A stretch of 64,000 nt of DNA from assembly GCF_000661955.1 (NCBI RefSeq), contig NZ_CP007597.1:1605605-1669604 (forward strand), read 5' to 3'. Within the stretch, counting starts at the first letter, position 1, and each line of letters begins with the position of its first letter. Under the pieces are notes generated by a model, which did not search any database, was not told where the DNA came from, and worked only from the letters and a program-made list of their open reading frames with translations. The position numbers and the translations under genes were made by a program. Source of the DNA: Stenotrophomonas rhizophila. Its GTDB lineage: Bacteria > Pseudomonadota > Gammaproteobacteria > Xanthomonadales > Xanthomonadaceae. Of this stretch, positions 1-9,831 are shown piece after piece.

Positions 1-391
1 TGATCAGCTGCTCGATCATGGTGACGATCTGCGGAATGTGCGCAGTGGCTTCCGGCTCGATGTCCGGCGGCACCACGCCCAGCGCGGCCATGTCCTCCCG
101 GTAGGCCGCGGCGAAGCGGTCGGTGATCGCCGAGATCGGCACGCCCTGTTCACGCGCGGCGGTGTTGATCTTGTCGTCCACGTCGGTGATGTTGCGGGCG
201 TAGCGCAGGCCGCCGAAGCGGCGCCGCAGCAGGTCGGCCAGCACCCCGAAGACCACCGGGCCGCGGGCGTTGCCGATGTGGACATAGTTGTAGACCGTGG
301 GGCCGCACACATACAGGGTCGGACAGGTCGGATCGAGCGGGGTGAACGGTTCGAGCTGGCGTGTCAGGTTGTTGTGCAGGCGCAGGGTCAT
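1..391 (-). CDS. cysS: cysteinyl-tRNA synthetase, N-terminal part (runs off the window)
   Basis: Only the first 130 codons are present; the gene continues beyond base 1. The start is the ATG whose complement lies at 389-391. The translation shows the class I synthetase pattern YVCGPTVY followed by HIGNAR, the HIGH-type ATP motif, then the ITDVDDKI segment typical of CysRS. Upstream zinc-ligand cysteine context (VCGPTVY) is also present. The enzyme charges tRNA-Cys in the cytoplasm. It is transcribed away from the secreted-protein gene at 582, so 392-581 is a divergent promoter region; I see no convincing promoter hexamers in it. Identity is firm although only the catalytic N-terminus is visible. 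Confidence 0.95.
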   Translation of the reverse strand, partial: MTLRLHNNLTRQLEPFTPLDPTCPTLYVCGPTVYNYVHIGNARGPVVFGVLADLLRRRFGGLRYARNITDVDDKINTAAREQGVPISAITDRFAAAYREDMAALGVVPPDIEPEATAHIPQIVTMIEQLI

Positions 392-581
392 GGGGGCGGT
401 GGTGGGGGCAAAAGGGGGCAAGCCCGCGATTTTAGATCACATCGGCGCCCAGCGCCGGGGCCGCGCGGCAACCGGCCCGGGGCAGGGGGGCTATGGGCAG
501 AATCATCGCGGAAGGGTAATGTTCAGCCCCTTGTGCCTGGCACTGCCTAAACTATCCACCTTGTCCACTTCCCTGTTGCCA

Positions 582-1145
582 ATGAAATCCGCTTCGTTGT
601 TGACCCTGACCTGCCTGCTTGGCGGTGCTGCCTCCGTGGCCTGCGCCCAGGACGGCGAGGTCCGGAACCGGGTGGTGATCGTGGAGAACGTGAAGTTCGA
701 CTACGCCCAGGTGCTCAACGTCGAACCGGTGTTCCAGACGCTGCGCGCGACCCGCACCGAAGAACACTGCGAGCCGGTCTCCACGCGCACGCTGGCTCCG
801 GTCAACGTCACCGGGGAAGAGCCGCAGGAAGACAAGGGCCGGTTCGGCCGTTTCATGGATTCGGTGCGCTCCATCTTCCGCCGCGAAGACGGCACCGAGG
901 AAGAGATGCCGGTGGCCGAAGCGCCCGCACCGGCGGCCAACAACGGCCCGCTGTTGACCCGTGAATGCCGGATCATCCCGGTCGGCCGCGAGTTCCGCCG
1001 GCCGATCGCCTACGACGTGGATTACGTCTACAAGGGCACCAAGTACCGCTCGCGCCTGCCCGAAGATCCGGGCAACCGGCTCAAGATCCGCGTCTCGATC
1101 ACCCCGTGGATCGGCGCCGAGCAGGGCAGCGCGGCCAATCCCTGA
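582..1145 (+). CDS. small secreted protein, UmoD/17-kDa-antigen-like, function unknown
   Basis: 187 residues. The chosen ATG is followed by a clear signal peptide (Lys, then a Leu/Ala-rich core ending VACAQ). An in-frame ATG at 519 would only add a non-signal extension. The mature part has a VLNVEPVFQTLRAT segment, a Pro/Ala/Glu-rich linker around residues 100-120, and a C-terminal block with CRIIPV and YDVDYVYKGTKY followed by DPGNRLKIRVSI. That pattern recurs in envelope proteins of the glycine-zipper/UmoD group, but no glycine zipper is visible here. Two cysteines, in EEHCEP and ECRI, could form a disulfide. It probably acts in the periplasm or at the outer membrane; the exact role is unknown. 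Confidence 0.7.
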   Translation: MKSASLLTLTCLLGGAASVACAQDGEVRNRVVIVENVKFDYAQVLNVEPVFQTLRATRTEEHCEPVSTRTLAPVNVTGEEPQEDKGRFGRFMDSVRSIFRREDGTEEEMPVAEAPAPAANNGPLLTRECRIIPVGREFRRPIAYDVDYVYKGTKYRSRLPEDPGNRLKIRVSITPWIGAEQGSAANP

Positions 1146-1232
1146 GGCCGTTCACCGGCCCTGTGAAGGGTGTCCCACCCCGTGAGGGGCGTACCCGGCC
1201 ACGGCCGGTGCCCACAATTGACATTCAGGCCT

Positions 1233-1251
1233 TGCACCCACCCGGGGTGCA
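1233..1251. repeat. perfect 7-bp inverted repeat upstream of the arg leader
   Basis: TGCACCC (1233-1239) and GGGTGCA (1245-1251) are perfect complements around a 5-base spacer. A TTGACA hexamer lies just upstream at 1218-1223, without a convincing -10 at 17 bp. The site may be an operator or the first hairpin of the leader transcript. It does not resemble the E. coli ARG box. Confidence 0.4.
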
Positions 1252-1268
1252 TGCAAAGATGGGCGGCC

Positions 1269-1370
1269 ATGAAACTCACCGACTTCCAGCACGACACCAG
1301 CGCCGCCCGTATGGCTACGGGCATGACGTCGCGTGCCCGCCGACCGGAACCCCACATTTTCGCTGGGTAA
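1269..1370 (+). CDS. putative arginine leader peptide of an attenuator before argF'
   Basis: A 33-codon ORF starts at the ATG at 1269 and ends with TAA at 1368-1370. It carries four arginine codons, three of them in the cluster R22-A23-R24-R25 (1332-1343). The stop codon lies inside a GCTGGGT segment (1362-1368) that can pair with the 5' arm of the terminator at 1396-1423. CCGG plus ACCC at 1344-1352, right after the Arg cluster, can in turn pair with GGGT plus CCGG at 1365-1374. This is the layout of ribosome-mediated attenuation. Nothing suggests a function for the peptide itself. The upstream ribosome site is weak (GATGGG). The leader role is my inference from the architecture. Confidence 0.55.
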   Translation: MKLTDFQHDTSAARMATGMTSRARRPEPHIFAG

Positions 1371-1395
1371 CCGGAGCTTCGTGCTGTCTGTTCGG

Positions 1396-1423
1396 AAAAC
1401 CCAGCCCCCGCGCTGGGTTTTTT
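1396..1423 (+). terminator. intrinsic terminator/attenuator upstream of argF'
   Basis: AAAACCCAGC (1396-1405) pairs perfectly with GCTGGGTTTT (1412-1421) around a 6-base loop, and the T-run continues to 1423. It lies 115 bp before the argF' start and after the Arg-containing leader ORF, so it would stop transcripts before they reach argF'. A second GCTGGGT copy at 1362-1368 can compete for the 5' arm. Confidence 0.8.
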
Positions 1424-1538
1424 CGTTTCTACGATCTGAAAAGTTTCATCTGTATACGTTTTGTTGAGCCCTGAACGCGCCCCGGCGCCCCCAACCTCCG
1501 CCGGCAACGGTGGAAAACCAGCCGCAAAGGATCGATCG

Positions 1539-2549
1539 ATGTCCCTGAAGCACTTCCTGAACACCCAGGATTGGAGCCGCACCGACCTGGATGCCCTGCT
1601 GACCCAGGCCGCGCTGTTCAAGCGCAACAAGCTGGGCGACGAGCTCAAGGGCAAGTCGATTGCCCTGGTGTTCTTCAATCCCTCCATGCGCACCCGCACC
1701 AGCTTCGAGCTGGGTGCCTTCCAGCTGGGCGGGCACGCCATCGTGCTGCAGCCGGGCAAGGACGCATGGCCGATCGAGTTCAACCTGGGCACGGTGATGG
1801 ACGGGGACACCGAGGAGCACATCGCCGAAGTGGCCAAGGTGCTGGGCCGCTACTGCGACCTGATCGCGGTGCGTGCCTTCCCGAAGTTCATCGACTGGGC
1901 CAAGGACCGCGAAGACATCGTGCTCAAGAGCTTCGCCAAGTACTCGCCGGTGCCGGTGATCAACATGGAAACCATCACCCACCCGTGCCAGGAACTGGCC
2001 CACGTGATGGCGCTGCAGGAGCATTTCGGTACCCAGGACCTGCGCGGCAAGAAGTACGTGCTGACCTGGACCTACCACCCCAAGCCGCTGAACACCGCGG
2101 TGGCCAACTCGGCGCTGACCATCGCCACCCGCATGGGCATGGACGTGACCCTGCTGTGCCCGACCCCGGATTACATCCTGGACGAGCGCTACATGGGCTG
2201 GGCCGAGCAGAACGTGGCCGAGAGCGGTGGGTCGCTGCAGGTCAGCCACGACATCGCCAGCGCCTACGCCGGCGCCGACGTGGTGTACGCCAAGAGCTGG
2301 GGCGCGCTGCCGTTCTTCGGCAACTGGGAACCGGAAAAGCCGATCCGCGACCAGTACCAGCACTTCATCGTGGACGAAGCCAAGATGGCGCTGACCAACA
2401 ACGGCGTGTTCAGCCATTGCCTGCCGCTGCGCCGCAACGTGAAGGCCACCGACGGCGTGATGGACTCGGCGCAGTGCATCGCGATCAACGAGGCTGAAAA
2501 CCGCCTGCATGTGCAGAAGGCGATCATGTCGGCGTTGATCGGCCGCTAG
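1539..2549 (+). CDS. argF': N-acetylornithine carbamoyltransferase (AOTCase)
   Basis: 336 residues, close to the usual length for the xanthomonad enzyme. It transfers carbamoyl to N-acetyl-L-ornithine to give N-acetyl-L-citrulline, replacing classical OTCase. The carbamoyl-phosphate motif SMRTRT is at 49-54, and HPCQE and [13 protein letters not shown] occur in the expected order. Glu92, the residue known to separate acetyl- from succinylornithine specificity in this family, is present in the segment GDTEEH. The ATG at 1539 gives [12 protein letters not shown]; the frame is open further upstream but lacks conserved sequence. It heads the arg run, behind a putative attenuator. With ArgE acting on acetylcitrulline, it defines the acetylated arginine route. 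Confidence 0.96.
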   Translation: MSLKHFLNTQDWSRTDLDALLTQAALFKRNKLGDELKGKSIALVFFNPSMRTRTSFELGAFQLGGHAIVLQPGKDAWPIEFNLGTVMDGDTEEHIAEVAKVLGRYCDLIAVRAFPKFIDWAKDREDIVLKSFAKYSPVPVINMETITHPCQELAHVMALQEHFGTQDLRGKKYVLTWTYHPKPLNTAVANSALTIATRMGMDVTLLCPTPDYILDERYMGWAEQNVAESGGSLQVSHDIASAYAGADVVYAKSWGALPFFGNWEPEKPIRDQYQHFIVDEAKMALTNNGVFSHCLPLRRNVKATDGVMDSAQCIAINEAENRLHVQKAIMSALIGR

Positions 2550-2559
2550 TGCCAACGGG

Positions 2560-2679
2560 GTAGAGCCGACCGTTGGTCGGCTGCACCTCAACCGTCACAC
2601 CGAAGATTTCAGCCGACCGGCGCAGGATTTCAGCCGACCGGCGTACCGAACAATTCAGCCGACCAACGGTCGGCTCTAC
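2560..2679. repeat. SMAG-type repeat pair (inverted) between argF' and argG
   Basis: A GTAG-headed hairpin at 2560-2582 (stem AGCCGACC/GGTCGGCT, loop GTT) faces its reverse complement at 2657-2679, so the pair can also fold into one long stem. Between them, a unit reading TTTCAGCCGACCGGCG occurs twice in tandem, and a partial third copy runs into the second arm. Such dimeric GTAG elements are described for S. maltophilia (SMAG). Confidence 0.85.
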
Positions 2680-2712
2680 CAATTCTTTATCTCCCAATTG
2701 GACCTGACCCCC

Positions 2713-3906
2713 ATGAGCAACAAAGACATCGTCCTGGCTTTCTCCGGTGGACTCGACACCAGCTTCTGCGTGCCGTACCTGCAGGAGCGCGGCTACAACG
2801 TGCATACCGTGTTCGCCGACACCGGCGGCGTGGATGACGAAGAGCGCGATTTCATCGAGAAGCGTGCCGCCGAACTGGGCGTCACCAGCCACGTCACCGT
2901 CGACGGTGGCCCGGCGATCTGGAGCGGCTTCGTCAAGCCGTTCGTTTGGGCCGGCGAGGGCTATCAGGGCCAGTACCCGCTGCTGGTGTCCGACCGTTAC
3001 CTGATCGTGGATGCCGCGCTCAAGCGCGCCGCCGAGCTGGGCACCAACATCATCGCCCACGGCTGCACCGGCATGGGCAATGACCAGGTCCGCTTCGACC
3101 TGGCCGTGAAGGCGCTGGGCGACTACCAGATCGTCGCGCCGATCCGCGAAATCCAGAAGGAACACACCCAGACCCGCGCCTACGAGCAGAAGTACCTGGA
3201 AGAGCGTGGCTTCGGCGTGCGTGCCAAGCAGCAGGCCTACACCATCAACGAGAACCTGCTGGGCCTGACCATGTCCGGCGGCGAGATCGACCGTTGGGAA
3301 GCCCCGGGCGAAGGTGCCCGCGGCTGGTGCGCACCGCGCAGCGAATGGCCGGAACAGGCACTGACGGTCACCCTGAAGTTCGTCGAAGGCGAAGCCGTCG
3401 AGCTGGACGGCACGGCGCTGCCGGGTGAGCAGATCCTGGCCAAGCTCAACAAGCTGTTCGCCCCGTACGGCGTGGGCCGTGGCGTCTACACCGGTGACAC
3501 CGTGATCGGCCTGAAGGGCCGCATCGTGTTCGAAGCGCCGGGCCTGGTCTCGCTGCTGGCCGCGCACCGCGCGCTGGAAGACGCCGTGCTGACCAAGCAG
3601 CAGAACCGCTTCAAGCCGGACGTGGCGCGCAAGTGGGTGGAGCTGGTGTACGAAGGCTTCTACCACGACCCGCTGAAGACCGACATCGAAGCCTTCCTGA
3701 AGTCCTCGCAGGCCAAGGTCAACGGCGAAGTGGTGCTGGAAACCCGCGGTGGCCGTGTGGATGCCGTGGCGGTGAAGTCGCCGCACCTGCTCAACACCAA
3801 GGGCGCTACGTATGCACAGTCGGCCGACTGGGGCGTGGAAGAGGCCGAAGGCTTCATCAAGCTGTTTGGTATGAGCTCCACGCTGTACGCGCAGGTCAAC
3901 CGCTAA
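2713..3906 (+). CDS. argG: argininosuccinate synthase
   Basis: 397 residues. It joins citrulline and aspartate using ATP to make argininosuccinate in the cytoplasm. The N-terminal nucleotide loop reads [10 protein letters not shown] at residues 8-17, and [13 protein letters not shown] marks the aspartate/citrulline-binding core. The ATG at 2713 gives [13 protein letters not shown]; an in-frame start 15 bases upstream would only add five residues. It lies after the argF' gene and a SMAG pair, and before argE. In this pathway its citrulline comes from deacetylation of acetylcitrulline. Confidence 0.97.
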   Translation: MSNKDIVLAFSGGLDTSFCVPYLQERGYNVHTVFADTGGVDDEERDFIEKRAAELGVTSHVTVDGGPAIWSGFVKPFVWAGEGYQGQYPLLVSDRYLIVDAALKRAAELGTNIIAHGCTGMGNDQVRFDLAVKALGDYQIVAPIREIQKEHTQTRAYEQKYLEERGFGVRAKQQAYTINENLLGLTMSGGEIDRWEAPGEGARGWCAPRSEWPEQALTVTLKFVEGEAVELDGTALPGEQILAKLNKLFAPYGVGRGVYTGDTVIGLKGRIVFEAPGLVSLLAAHRALEDAVLTKQQNRFKPDVARKWVELVYEGFYHDPLKTDIEAFLKSSQAKVNGEVVLETRGGRVDAVAVKSPHLLNTKGATYAQSADWGVEEAEGFIKLFGMSSTLYAQVNR

Positions 3907-3961
3907 GGCGATTCACCGGGGTGCCGGCCGCTGGCCGGCGCCTCGCAAAGCCGATGGAGGG

Positions 3962-4031
3962 GTAGTGCCGGCCGCTGGCCGGCTCCTGGAACGGCCGGAT
4001 CATTGCAGAGCCGGCCAGCGGCCGGCACTAC
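3962..4031. repeat. SMAG-type repeat pair between argG and argE
   Basis: A GTAGTGCCGGCC-headed hairpin (3962-3984) and its inverted partner (4009-4031) are perfectly complementary over 23 bases. A partial third hairpin copy lies just upstream, near 3920-3941. The stem sequence differs from the copy after argF', but each arm still matches its partner. Confidence 0.85.
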
Positions 4032-4061
4032 CGATTTTGAACCCTACGGATATCCAGACAC

Positions 4062-5150
4062 ATGTTGGAACAGACACTCGATCACCTGCAGCAGCTCGTG
4101 TCCTTCGACACGCGCAATCCGCCGCGGGCGATCACCACCGGCGGCATCTTCGATTACCTGCGTGCGAACCTGCCCGGGTTCAACGTGGAGGTGATCGACC
4201 ATGGCGACGGTGCGGTCAGCCTGTATGCGGTGCGTGGCACCCCGAAGTACCTGTTCAACGTGCACCTGGATACCGTGCCGGATTCGCCGCATTGGACGGC
4301 CGACCCGCACGTGATGCGGCGCGCCGAGGATCGCGTGATCGGGCTGGGCGTGTGTGACATCAAGGGCGCTGCGGCGGCACTGGTGGCCGCTGCCAACGCC
4401 AGCGATGGCGATGCCGCGTTCCTGTTCTCCAGCGACGAGGAAGCCAACGATCCGCGTTGCATCGCTGCCTTCCTGGCCCGTGGCATTCCGTATGAAGCGG
4501 TGCTGGTGGCCGAGCCGACCATGAGCGAAGCGGTGCTCGCGCACCGTGGCATCAGTTCGGTGCTGATGCAGTTCACCGGCCGCGCCGGGCATGCCTCGGG
4601 CAAGCAGGATGCGGCGGCCAGCGCGCTGCACCAGGCCATGCGCTGGGGCAACCGCGCGCTGGACCACGTGGAATCGCTGGCGCATGCACGCTTCGGCGGG
4701 CTCACCGGCCTGCGCTTCAACATCGGCCGGGTGGAAGGCGGTATCAAGGCCAACATGATTGCGCCTGCTGCCGAAGTGCGGTTCGGCTTCCGCCCGCTGC
4801 CGTCGATGGACATCGACGCGTTGCTGGCCACCTTCGCCGGGTTTGCCGAACCGGCCGCGGCGCAGTTCACCGAAACCTTCCGTGGCCCCAGTTTCCCGGC
4901 CGGCGACATCGCCGAAGCGGAAAACCGCCGCCTGGCCGCGCGCGACGTGGCCGATGCCCTGGATATTCCGATCGGCAACGCGGTGGACTTCTGGACCGAG
5001 GCCTCGCTGTTCTCGGCCGGCGGCTACACCACGCTGGTGTACGGTCCGGGCGACATCGCCCAGGCCCACACCGCCGATGAGTTCGTGACGCTGGAGCAGC
5101 TGCAGCGTTACACCGCATCCGTGCACCGCATCATCGCGCACGGTGCCTGA
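4062..5150 (+). CDS. argE: acetylornithine/acetylcitrulline deacetylase, M20 family
   Basis: 362 residues. This is an M20 zinc peptidase-type amidohydrolase. Metal ligands are in HLDTVPD (H68, D70), D99 in VCDIKG, and the SSDEEAND segment with the catalytic/metal glutamates E126 and E127. In xanthomonads this ArgE relative removes acetate mainly from N-acetyl-L-citrulline, which fits the AOTCase upstream. The gene starts at the ATG at 4062 directly after a SMAG pair and ends 73 bases before the kinase/synthase gene. The preference for citrulline over ornithine is inferred from context. Confidence 0.93.
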   Translation: MLEQTLDHLQQLVSFDTRNPPRAITTGGIFDYLRANLPGFNVEVIDHGDGAVSLYAVRGTPKYLFNVHLDTVPDSPHWTADPHVMRRAEDRVIGLGVCDIKGAAAALVAAANASDGDAAFLFSSDEEANDPRCIAAFLARGIPYEAVLVAEPTMSEAVLAHRGISSVLMQFTGRAGHASGKQDAAASALHQAMRWGNRALDHVESLAHARFGGLTGLRFNIGRVEGGIKANMIAPAAEVRFGFRPLPSMDIDALLATFAGFAEPAAAQFTETFRGPSFPAGDIAEAENRRLAARDVADALDIPIGNAVDFWTEASLFSAGGYTTLVYGPGDIAQAHTADEFVTLEQLQRYTASVHRIIAHGA

Positions 5151-5223
5151 TCGAATGACGCCGTCGTGGTCCCCCACTGACGGAACTCCCATCGCGGCTT
5201 CGGCCGCCTGTGACGATACCGAA

Positions 5224-6549
5224 ATGCCTTCTTCCCAGCCCCACCGCCAGACCCGCCAGACCATCGTGCGCCTGCTTTCGAGCATGGCCAGCGCGAAGGA
5301 GATCAGCCAGTACCTCAAGCGTTTCTCGCAGCTGGACGCCAAGCGCTTCGCCGTGGTCAAGGTCGGCGGCGCGGTGCTGCGCGATGACCTGGATGCGCTG
5401 ACCTCCTCGCTGTCGTTCCTGCAGGAAGTCGGGCTGACCCCGATCGTGCTGCACGGCGCCGGCCCGCAGCTGGACGCCGAACTGTCGGCGGCCGGCATCG
5501 TCAAGGAAACCGTCAACGGCCTGCGCGTCACCTCGCCGGAAGGCCTGGCGATCGTGCGCCGGGTGTTCCAGGCGTCCAACCTGCAGCTGGTGGAGGCGCT
5601 GCAGCAGAACGGCGCCCGCGCCACCTCGATCACCGGCGGCGTGTTCGAAGCCGAGTACATGGACCAGGCCACCTATGGCCTGGTGGGTGAGGTGAAGAAG
5701 GTCAACCTGGCCCCGATCGAAGCCAGCCTGCGCGCCGGCTCGATCCCGGTGATCACCAGCCTGGGCGAAACCCGCTGCGGGCAGATCCTCAACGTCAACG
5801 CCGATTTTGCCGCCAATGAGCTGGTGCAGGAACTGCAGCCGTACAAGATCATCTTCCTGACCGGCACCGGCGGCCTGCTCGACGAAGAGGGCAAGGTGAT
5901 CGACTCGATCAACCTGTCCACCGAGTACGACCAGCTGATGCAGCAGCCGTGGATCCACGGCGGCATGCGGGTGAAGATCGAACAGATCAAGGATCTGCTG
6001 GATCGGCTGCCGCTGGAGTCGTCGGTGTCGATCACCCGGCCGGCGGACCTGGCCAAGGAGCTGTTCACTCACAAGGGCTCGGGCACGCTGGTGCGCAAGG
6101 GCGAAAAAGTCCTGCGCGCCACCGCCTGGGACGAACTGGACCTGCCGCGCCTGAAGGGCCTGATCGAATCCAGCTTCGGTCGCACCCTGGTGCCGGACTA
6201 CTTCGAGAAGACCAAGCTGCTGCGCGCCTACGTCAGCGAGAACTACCGCGCCGCGGTGATCCTCACCGACGAGGCCGAAGGCGTGTACCTGGACAAGTTC
6301 GCAGTACTCGACGACGCGCAGGGTGAAGGCCTGGGCCGCGCGGTGTGGAACGTGATGCTGGAGGAAACCCCGCAGCTGTTCTGGCGCTCGCGCAACGGCA
6401 ACCCGATCAACCACTTCTACTACGCCGAGTCCGACGGCTGCTACAAACAGGGCACCTGGAAGGTGTTCTGGTTTGGCGCCGACGGCTTCGAGCGCATTCG
6501 CACCTACGTTGAACACTGCGCCCTGCGCACCCCGAGCCTGGAGGGCTGA
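5224..6549 (+). CDS. argB: bifunctional N-acetylglutamate synthase/kinase
   Basis: 441 residues. The N-terminal two thirds is an amino-acid kinase domain with VVKVGGAVL and LHGAGPQLD for phosphate and substrate binding. The C-terminal ~150 residues form the GNAT (NAT) domain, ending in GADGF-type sequence around [19 protein letters not shown]. The fusion catalyses the first two steps of the acetylated arginine route and is typical of Xanthomonadaceae; it resembles vertebrate NAGS in layout. Start choice: the ATG at 5224 ([13 protein letters not shown]) matches where the family sequence begins. The frame is open further upstream, even overlapping argE, but that part looks random. The ribosome site is weak. 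Confidence 0.93.
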   Translation: MPSSQPHRQTRQTIVRLLSSMASAKEISQYLKRFSQLDAKRFAVVKVGGAVLRDDLDALTSSLSFLQEVGLTPIVLHGAGPQLDAELSAAGIVKETVNGLRVTSPEGLAIVRRVFQASNLQLVEALQQNGARATSITGGVFEAEYMDQATYGLVGEVKKVNLAPIEASLRAGSIPVITSLGETRCGQILNVNADFAANELVQELQPYKIIFLTGTGGLLDEEGKVIDSINLSTEYDQLMQQPWIHGGMRVKIEQIKDLLDRLPLESSVSITRPADLAKELFTHKGSGTLVRKGEKVLRATAWDELDLPRLKGLIESSFGRTLVPDYFEKTKLLRAYVSENYRAAVILTDEAEGVYLDKFAVLDDAQGEGLGRAVWNVMLEETPQLFWRSRNGNPINHFYYAESDGCYKQGTWKVFWFGADGFERIRTYVEHCALRTPSLEG

Positions 6550-6554
6550 ACCCG

Positions 6555-7154
6555 ATGAATCACGCCGATTGGACCAAAGTGCCCACGCTGGCCGGCACCC
6601 ATGCCCGGCTGGAGCCGCTGCAGATGGCGCACATCGACGGTCTGCGCGGCGCGCTGGGCGACGGCACGCTGTCCAGCCTCTGGTACACCCAGGTGCCCAG
6701 CGCCAAGACCATGACCGGCTACGTGCAGGCCGCGCTGCAGGCCCAGGCCGACGGCAAGGTGTTGCCGTTCGTGGTGCTCAACGCGGCCGATGAAGTCGTG
6801 GGCACCACCCGCTACTACGCGATGGAAGAAGAGGTGCCGCGCCTGAGCATCGGCTACACCTGGTACGGGCAGGACGCGCAGCGTACCGGCATCAACACCG
6901 AGACCAAGCTGATGCTGCTCACCCATGCGTTCGAGCGGCTGGAGTGCCTGAGCGTGGTGTTCGAAACCAGCTGGTTCAACTTCGCCTCGCGTACCGCGAT
7001 CGCGCGGTTGGGTGCCAAGCAGGACGGCGTGCTGCGCAACCACAAGCGCCACCCCGACGGCACCCCGCGCGACACCGTCATCTTCTCCATCATCGATGCG
7101 GAATGGCAGGGCGTGAAGCGCCACCTGCAGCACCGCCTGGACGCACACGCATGA
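6555..7154 (+). CDS. GNAT-family acetyltransferase in the arg cluster
   Basis: 199 residues of the RimJ/RimL-like GNAT fold: an N-terminal [12 protein letters not shown] segment, an acceptor-side strand around VGTTRYYAM, the acetyl-CoA region near [15 protein letters not shown], and [20 protein letters not shown] at the C-terminus. It starts five bases after argB and overlaps argC by four bases (ATGA), so it is co-translated with arginine enzymes. Its substrate is unknown. A role in amino-acid or intermediate acetylation is plausible from context but unproven. Confidence 0.85.
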   Translation: MNHADWTKVPTLAGTHARLEPLQMAHIDGLRGALGDGTLSSLWYTQVPSAKTMTGYVQAALQAQADGKVLPFVVLNAADEVVGTTRYYAMEEEVPRLSIGYTWYGQDAQRTGINTETKLMLLTHAFERLECLSVVFETSWFNFASRTAIARLGAKQDGVLRNHKRHPDGTPRDTVIFSIIDAEWQGVKRHLQHRLDAHA

Positions 7155-8113
7155 GCAGCTCCCCGCAGTACACCGTCGGCATCGTCGGCGCCCGTGGCCA
7201 CACCGGCGCCGAGCTGATCAAGCTGATTGCCGCGCACCCGAACCTGCAGCTGGGCTTTGTGTCCTCGCGCGAACTGGCCGGGCAGCGTGTGGCCGACCAT
7301 CACCCCGACGTGGAGCAGGGCTCTGCCCTGCTGTTCGAAAACCTCGACGCCGACGCGGTCGCTGCCAAGGGCATGGACGCGGTGATCCTGGCGCTGCCCA
7401 ACGGGCTGGCCGCGCCGTTCGTCACCGCGCTGGACGCGGCCCGGCCGGACACGGTGATCGTGGACCTGTCGGCTGATCACCGCTTCGAGCCGAGCTGGTA
7501 CTACGGCCTGCCCGAACTGACCCGGGGCGATTACCTGGGCCAGAAGCACATCAGCAACCCGGGCTGCTATGCCACCGCGATGCAGCTGGCGATCAGCCCG
7601 TTGCTGACCCAGCTGGCCGGCCCGCCGCAGTGCTTCGGCGTGTCCGGGTATTCCGGCGCCGGCACCACCCCGTCGGACAAGAACAACCCGGAGCTGCTGC
7701 GCGACAACCTGATGCCGTACGCGCTCACCAACCACATGCACGAGCGCGAAGTCACCGCGCACCTGCGCGTGCCGGTGGAGTTCATGCCGCACGTGGCACC
7801 GCATTTCCGCGGCATCACCATGACCGTGAACCTGTGGTTGAACACCGTGGTCAAGCGCGAGGACGTGATGGCGCTGTACCAGAAGTACTACGCCAATGAA
7901 GCGCTGGTGGAAGTGATCGACGAGGCCCCGTGGGTCAGCCAGATCGCCGGCCGCCATGGCGTGCAGATCGGCGGCTTCGACGTGGCCCCGGGTGGCAAGC
8001 GGGTGGTGGTGGTGGCGACCCTGGACAACCTGCTCAAGGGCGCGGCTACCCAGGCCATCCAGAACCTCAACCTGGCGCTGGGCCTGGACGAACTGGCCGC
8101 GATCCCGCACTGA
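7151..8113 (+). CDS. argC: N-acetyl-gamma-glutamyl-phosphate reductase
   Basis: 320 residues. It reduces N-acetylglutamyl phosphate with NADPH to the semialdehyde. The Rossmann fingerprint is [11 protein letters not shown] at residues 9-19. The catalytic cysteine C139 lies in [10 protein letters not shown], and the substrate region includes [14 protein letters not shown] sequence ([10 protein letters not shown]). It belongs to the short ArgC type. The start ATG at 7151 overlaps the end of the GNAT gene, giving translational coupling. Confidence 0.96.
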   Translation: MSSSPQYTVGIVGARGHTGAELIKLIAAHPNLQLGFVSSRELAGQRVADHHPDVEQGSALLFENLDADAVAAKGMDAVILALPNGLAAPFVTALDAARPDTVIVDLSADHRFEPSWYYGLPELTRGDYLGQKHISNPGCYATAMQLAISPLLTQLAGPPQCFGVSGYSGAGTTPSDKNNPELLRDNLMPYALTNHMHEREVTAHLRVPVEFMPHVAPHFRGITMTVNLWLNTVVKREDVMALYQKYYANEALVEVIDEAPWVSQIAGRHGVQIGGFDVAPGGKRVVVVATLDNLLKGAATQAIQNLNLALGLDELAAIPH

Positions 8114-8183
8114 ACCCTACCGGCGCGCACCGGCAACGGTGCGCGCACAACCCGGCGGAGCGATTCCGCCAACGGAGCAAGAC

Positions 8184-9479
8184 ATGGCAGACCTTCTGTG
8201 GCAGAAGCAGGGCGTCGCCGTCGACGCCAAGATCCAGACCTTCCTGGCCGGCGATGACGTGATCCTGGATCGTGAGTTCTTCCTGTATGACGTTGCCGCC
8301 AGCAAGGCGCACGCGCAGGGCCTGCAGCACATCGGCATCCTGTCCAGCGACGAGCTGGATGGCCTGCTGCGCGAGCTGGACGTGCTGGGTGCCGATTTCC
8401 GCAGCGGTGCATTCGTGCTGGATGAGCGCTTCGAGGATTGCCATTCGGCGATCGAAGCCCGCCTGACCGAACGCCTGGGCGATGCCGGTCGCAAGATCCA
8501 CACCGGGCGCAGCCGCAACGACCAGATCCTGGTGGCCACCCGCCTGTGGTTGAAGGACAAGCTGCTGCACGTGGCCGGCCTGAGCCGCGAGATCGCCAAG
8601 GTGGCGCTGGACCGCGCCGAGGCCGAGAAGGACCTGCCGGTGCCGGGCTACACCCACATCCAGCGCGCCGTGGTGTCCTCGGCGGGCATGTGGTGGGCCG
8701 GCTGGGCCGAGGCCTTCATCGACAACGCGATCCGCGCCCATGACACCTTCGCGCTGATCGACGCCAACCCGCTCGGCACCGCTGCCGGGTACGGCGTGAA
8801 CCTGCCGCTGGACCGCGCCCACACCACTGCCGCGCTCGGCTTTGCGCGGATGCAGGTGTCGCCGATCTACGCGCAGCTGTCGCGCGGCAAGTTCGAACTG
8901 GCCGCGCTGGAAGCGCTGGGCGGTGCCACCCTGGACCTGCGTCGCATCGCCTGGGACCTGTCGCTGTTCACCAGCGGCGAGTTCGGCTTCGTGGCGCTGC
9001 CGGCGCAGTACACCACCGGCAGCTCGATCATGCCCAACAAGCGCAACCCGGACGTGATCGAACTGATGCGCGCCACCCACGCCAGCGTGGCCGCCGCACG
9101 TACCGAGATCGAGCAACTGCTGTCGCTGCCGTCCGGCTATCACCGTGACCTGCAGAGCAGCAAGGGCGCCATCTTCCACGGCTTCGGCCGTGGCCTGGCC
9201 GCGCTGGAACTGCTGCCGGCGTTGCTGGCCAACCTGGAATGGCGCGACGACAAGCTGCGCGCGGCGATCGACTCGGGCATGTATGCCACTGACGTCGCGG
9301 TGGAAGCGGCGGTGGCCGGCGTTCCGTTCCGCGAGGCCTACAAGGCCGCCGCGGCCGGCGCCGACAGTGCCGGGCAGGGGCGCACGCCCGAAGGCAGCCT
9401 GGCCGCGCGCGTGTCGCCCGGCGCGGCCGCCGACCTGCGGCTGGACGAACTGCGCGCCCGCTGGGCCGCGCTGGTGTAA
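8184..9479 (+). CDS. argH: argininosuccinate lyase
   Basis: 431 residues, a little shorter than many ArgH proteins. It splits argininosuccinate into arginine and fumarate. The superfamily signature is [10 protein letters not shown] at 279-288. TGRSRNDQ starts at 107, and the catalytic histidine lies in GYTHIQ (H158). The C-terminus is Ala-rich. The ATG at 8184 ([10 protein letters not shown]) follows a GGAGCAAGAC ribosome site. It lies 70 bp after argC. Confidence 0.95.
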   Translation: MADLLWQKQGVAVDAKIQTFLAGDDVILDREFFLYDVAASKAHAQGLQHIGILSSDELDGLLRELDVLGADFRSGAFVLDERFEDCHSAIEARLTERLGDAGRKIHTGRSRNDQILVATRLWLKDKLLHVAGLSREIAKVALDRAEAEKDLPVPGYTHIQRAVVSSAGMWWAGWAEAFIDNAIRAHDTFALIDANPLGTAAGYGVNLPLDRAHTTAALGFARMQVSPIYAQLSRGKFELAALEALGGATLDLRRIAWDLSLFTSGEFGFVALPAQYTTGSSIMPNKRNPDVIELMRATHASVAAARTEIEQLLSLPSGYHRDLQSSKGAIFHGFGRGLAALELLPALLANLEWRDDKLRAAIDSGMYATDVAVEAAVAGVPFREAYKAAAAGADSAGQGRTPEGSLAARVSPGAAADLRLDELRARWAALV

Positions 9480-9490
9480 CCACAACGACG

Positions 9491-9514
9491 GTAGTGCCGG
9501 GCTCTGCCCGGCAG
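9491..9514. repeat. single SMAG-type hairpin
   Basis: GTAGTGCCGGGCTCTGCCCGGCAG forms one GC-rich hairpin between argH and the YciI gene. No inverted partner is nearby. Confidence 0.75.
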
Positions 9515-9556
9515 ACCACCACAACGGCGCTGCCCGACCCCCCGAATGGACACCCC

Positions 9557-9817
9557 ATGAACATCTGCTACCTGGTACTGGTCACCCGCACCCCGGACTT
9601 CCGCGACGAGGTGGGCGCCGAACACGTACGCTTCCTCGATGAGGTGCGCGCACGCGGCCAGCTGCTGCTGACCGGCGGCTTCACCGACAAGAGCGGGGGC
9701 GCCTACGTGCTGCAGGACGTGGCCGACCTGGCCGCCGCGCAGGCGCTGGTGGACACCGATCCGCTGCTGGTGCACGGCAGTGCCACCGCCCGCATCCACG
9801 AATGGGCCACCCGCTGA
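9557..9817 (+). CDS. YciI family protein
   Basis: 86 residues with the YCII-related ferredoxin-like pattern: a hydrophobic first strand (CYLVLVTRT), the central HVRFLDEVRARGQLLLTGGF segment, and a final DP/LV helix. The first in-frame ATG after the SMAG hairpin is used. It lies 14 bp ahead of proB. Members of this family are small dimeric proteins of mostly unknown function, some acting as hydrolases. Its place between arginine and proline genes gives no firm clue. Confidence 0.8.
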   Translation: MNICYLVLVTRTPDFRDEVGAEHVRFLDEVRARGQLLLTGGFTDKSGGAYVLQDVADLAAAQALVDTDPLLVHGSATARIHEWATR

Positions 9818-9831
9818 GGCAAGCACCCCCG

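Noticed and set aside
1218..1260. A full sigma70 promoter from the TTGACA before the arg leader
   Set aside because: No acceptable -10 hexamer lies 16-18 bp downstream, so only the -35-like string is mentioned.
1446..2591. 381-codon open frame antisense to argF'
   Set aside because: High GC makes long antisense frames common; its His/Gln/Arg/Val-rich translation is the usual shadow, and argF' is well supported.
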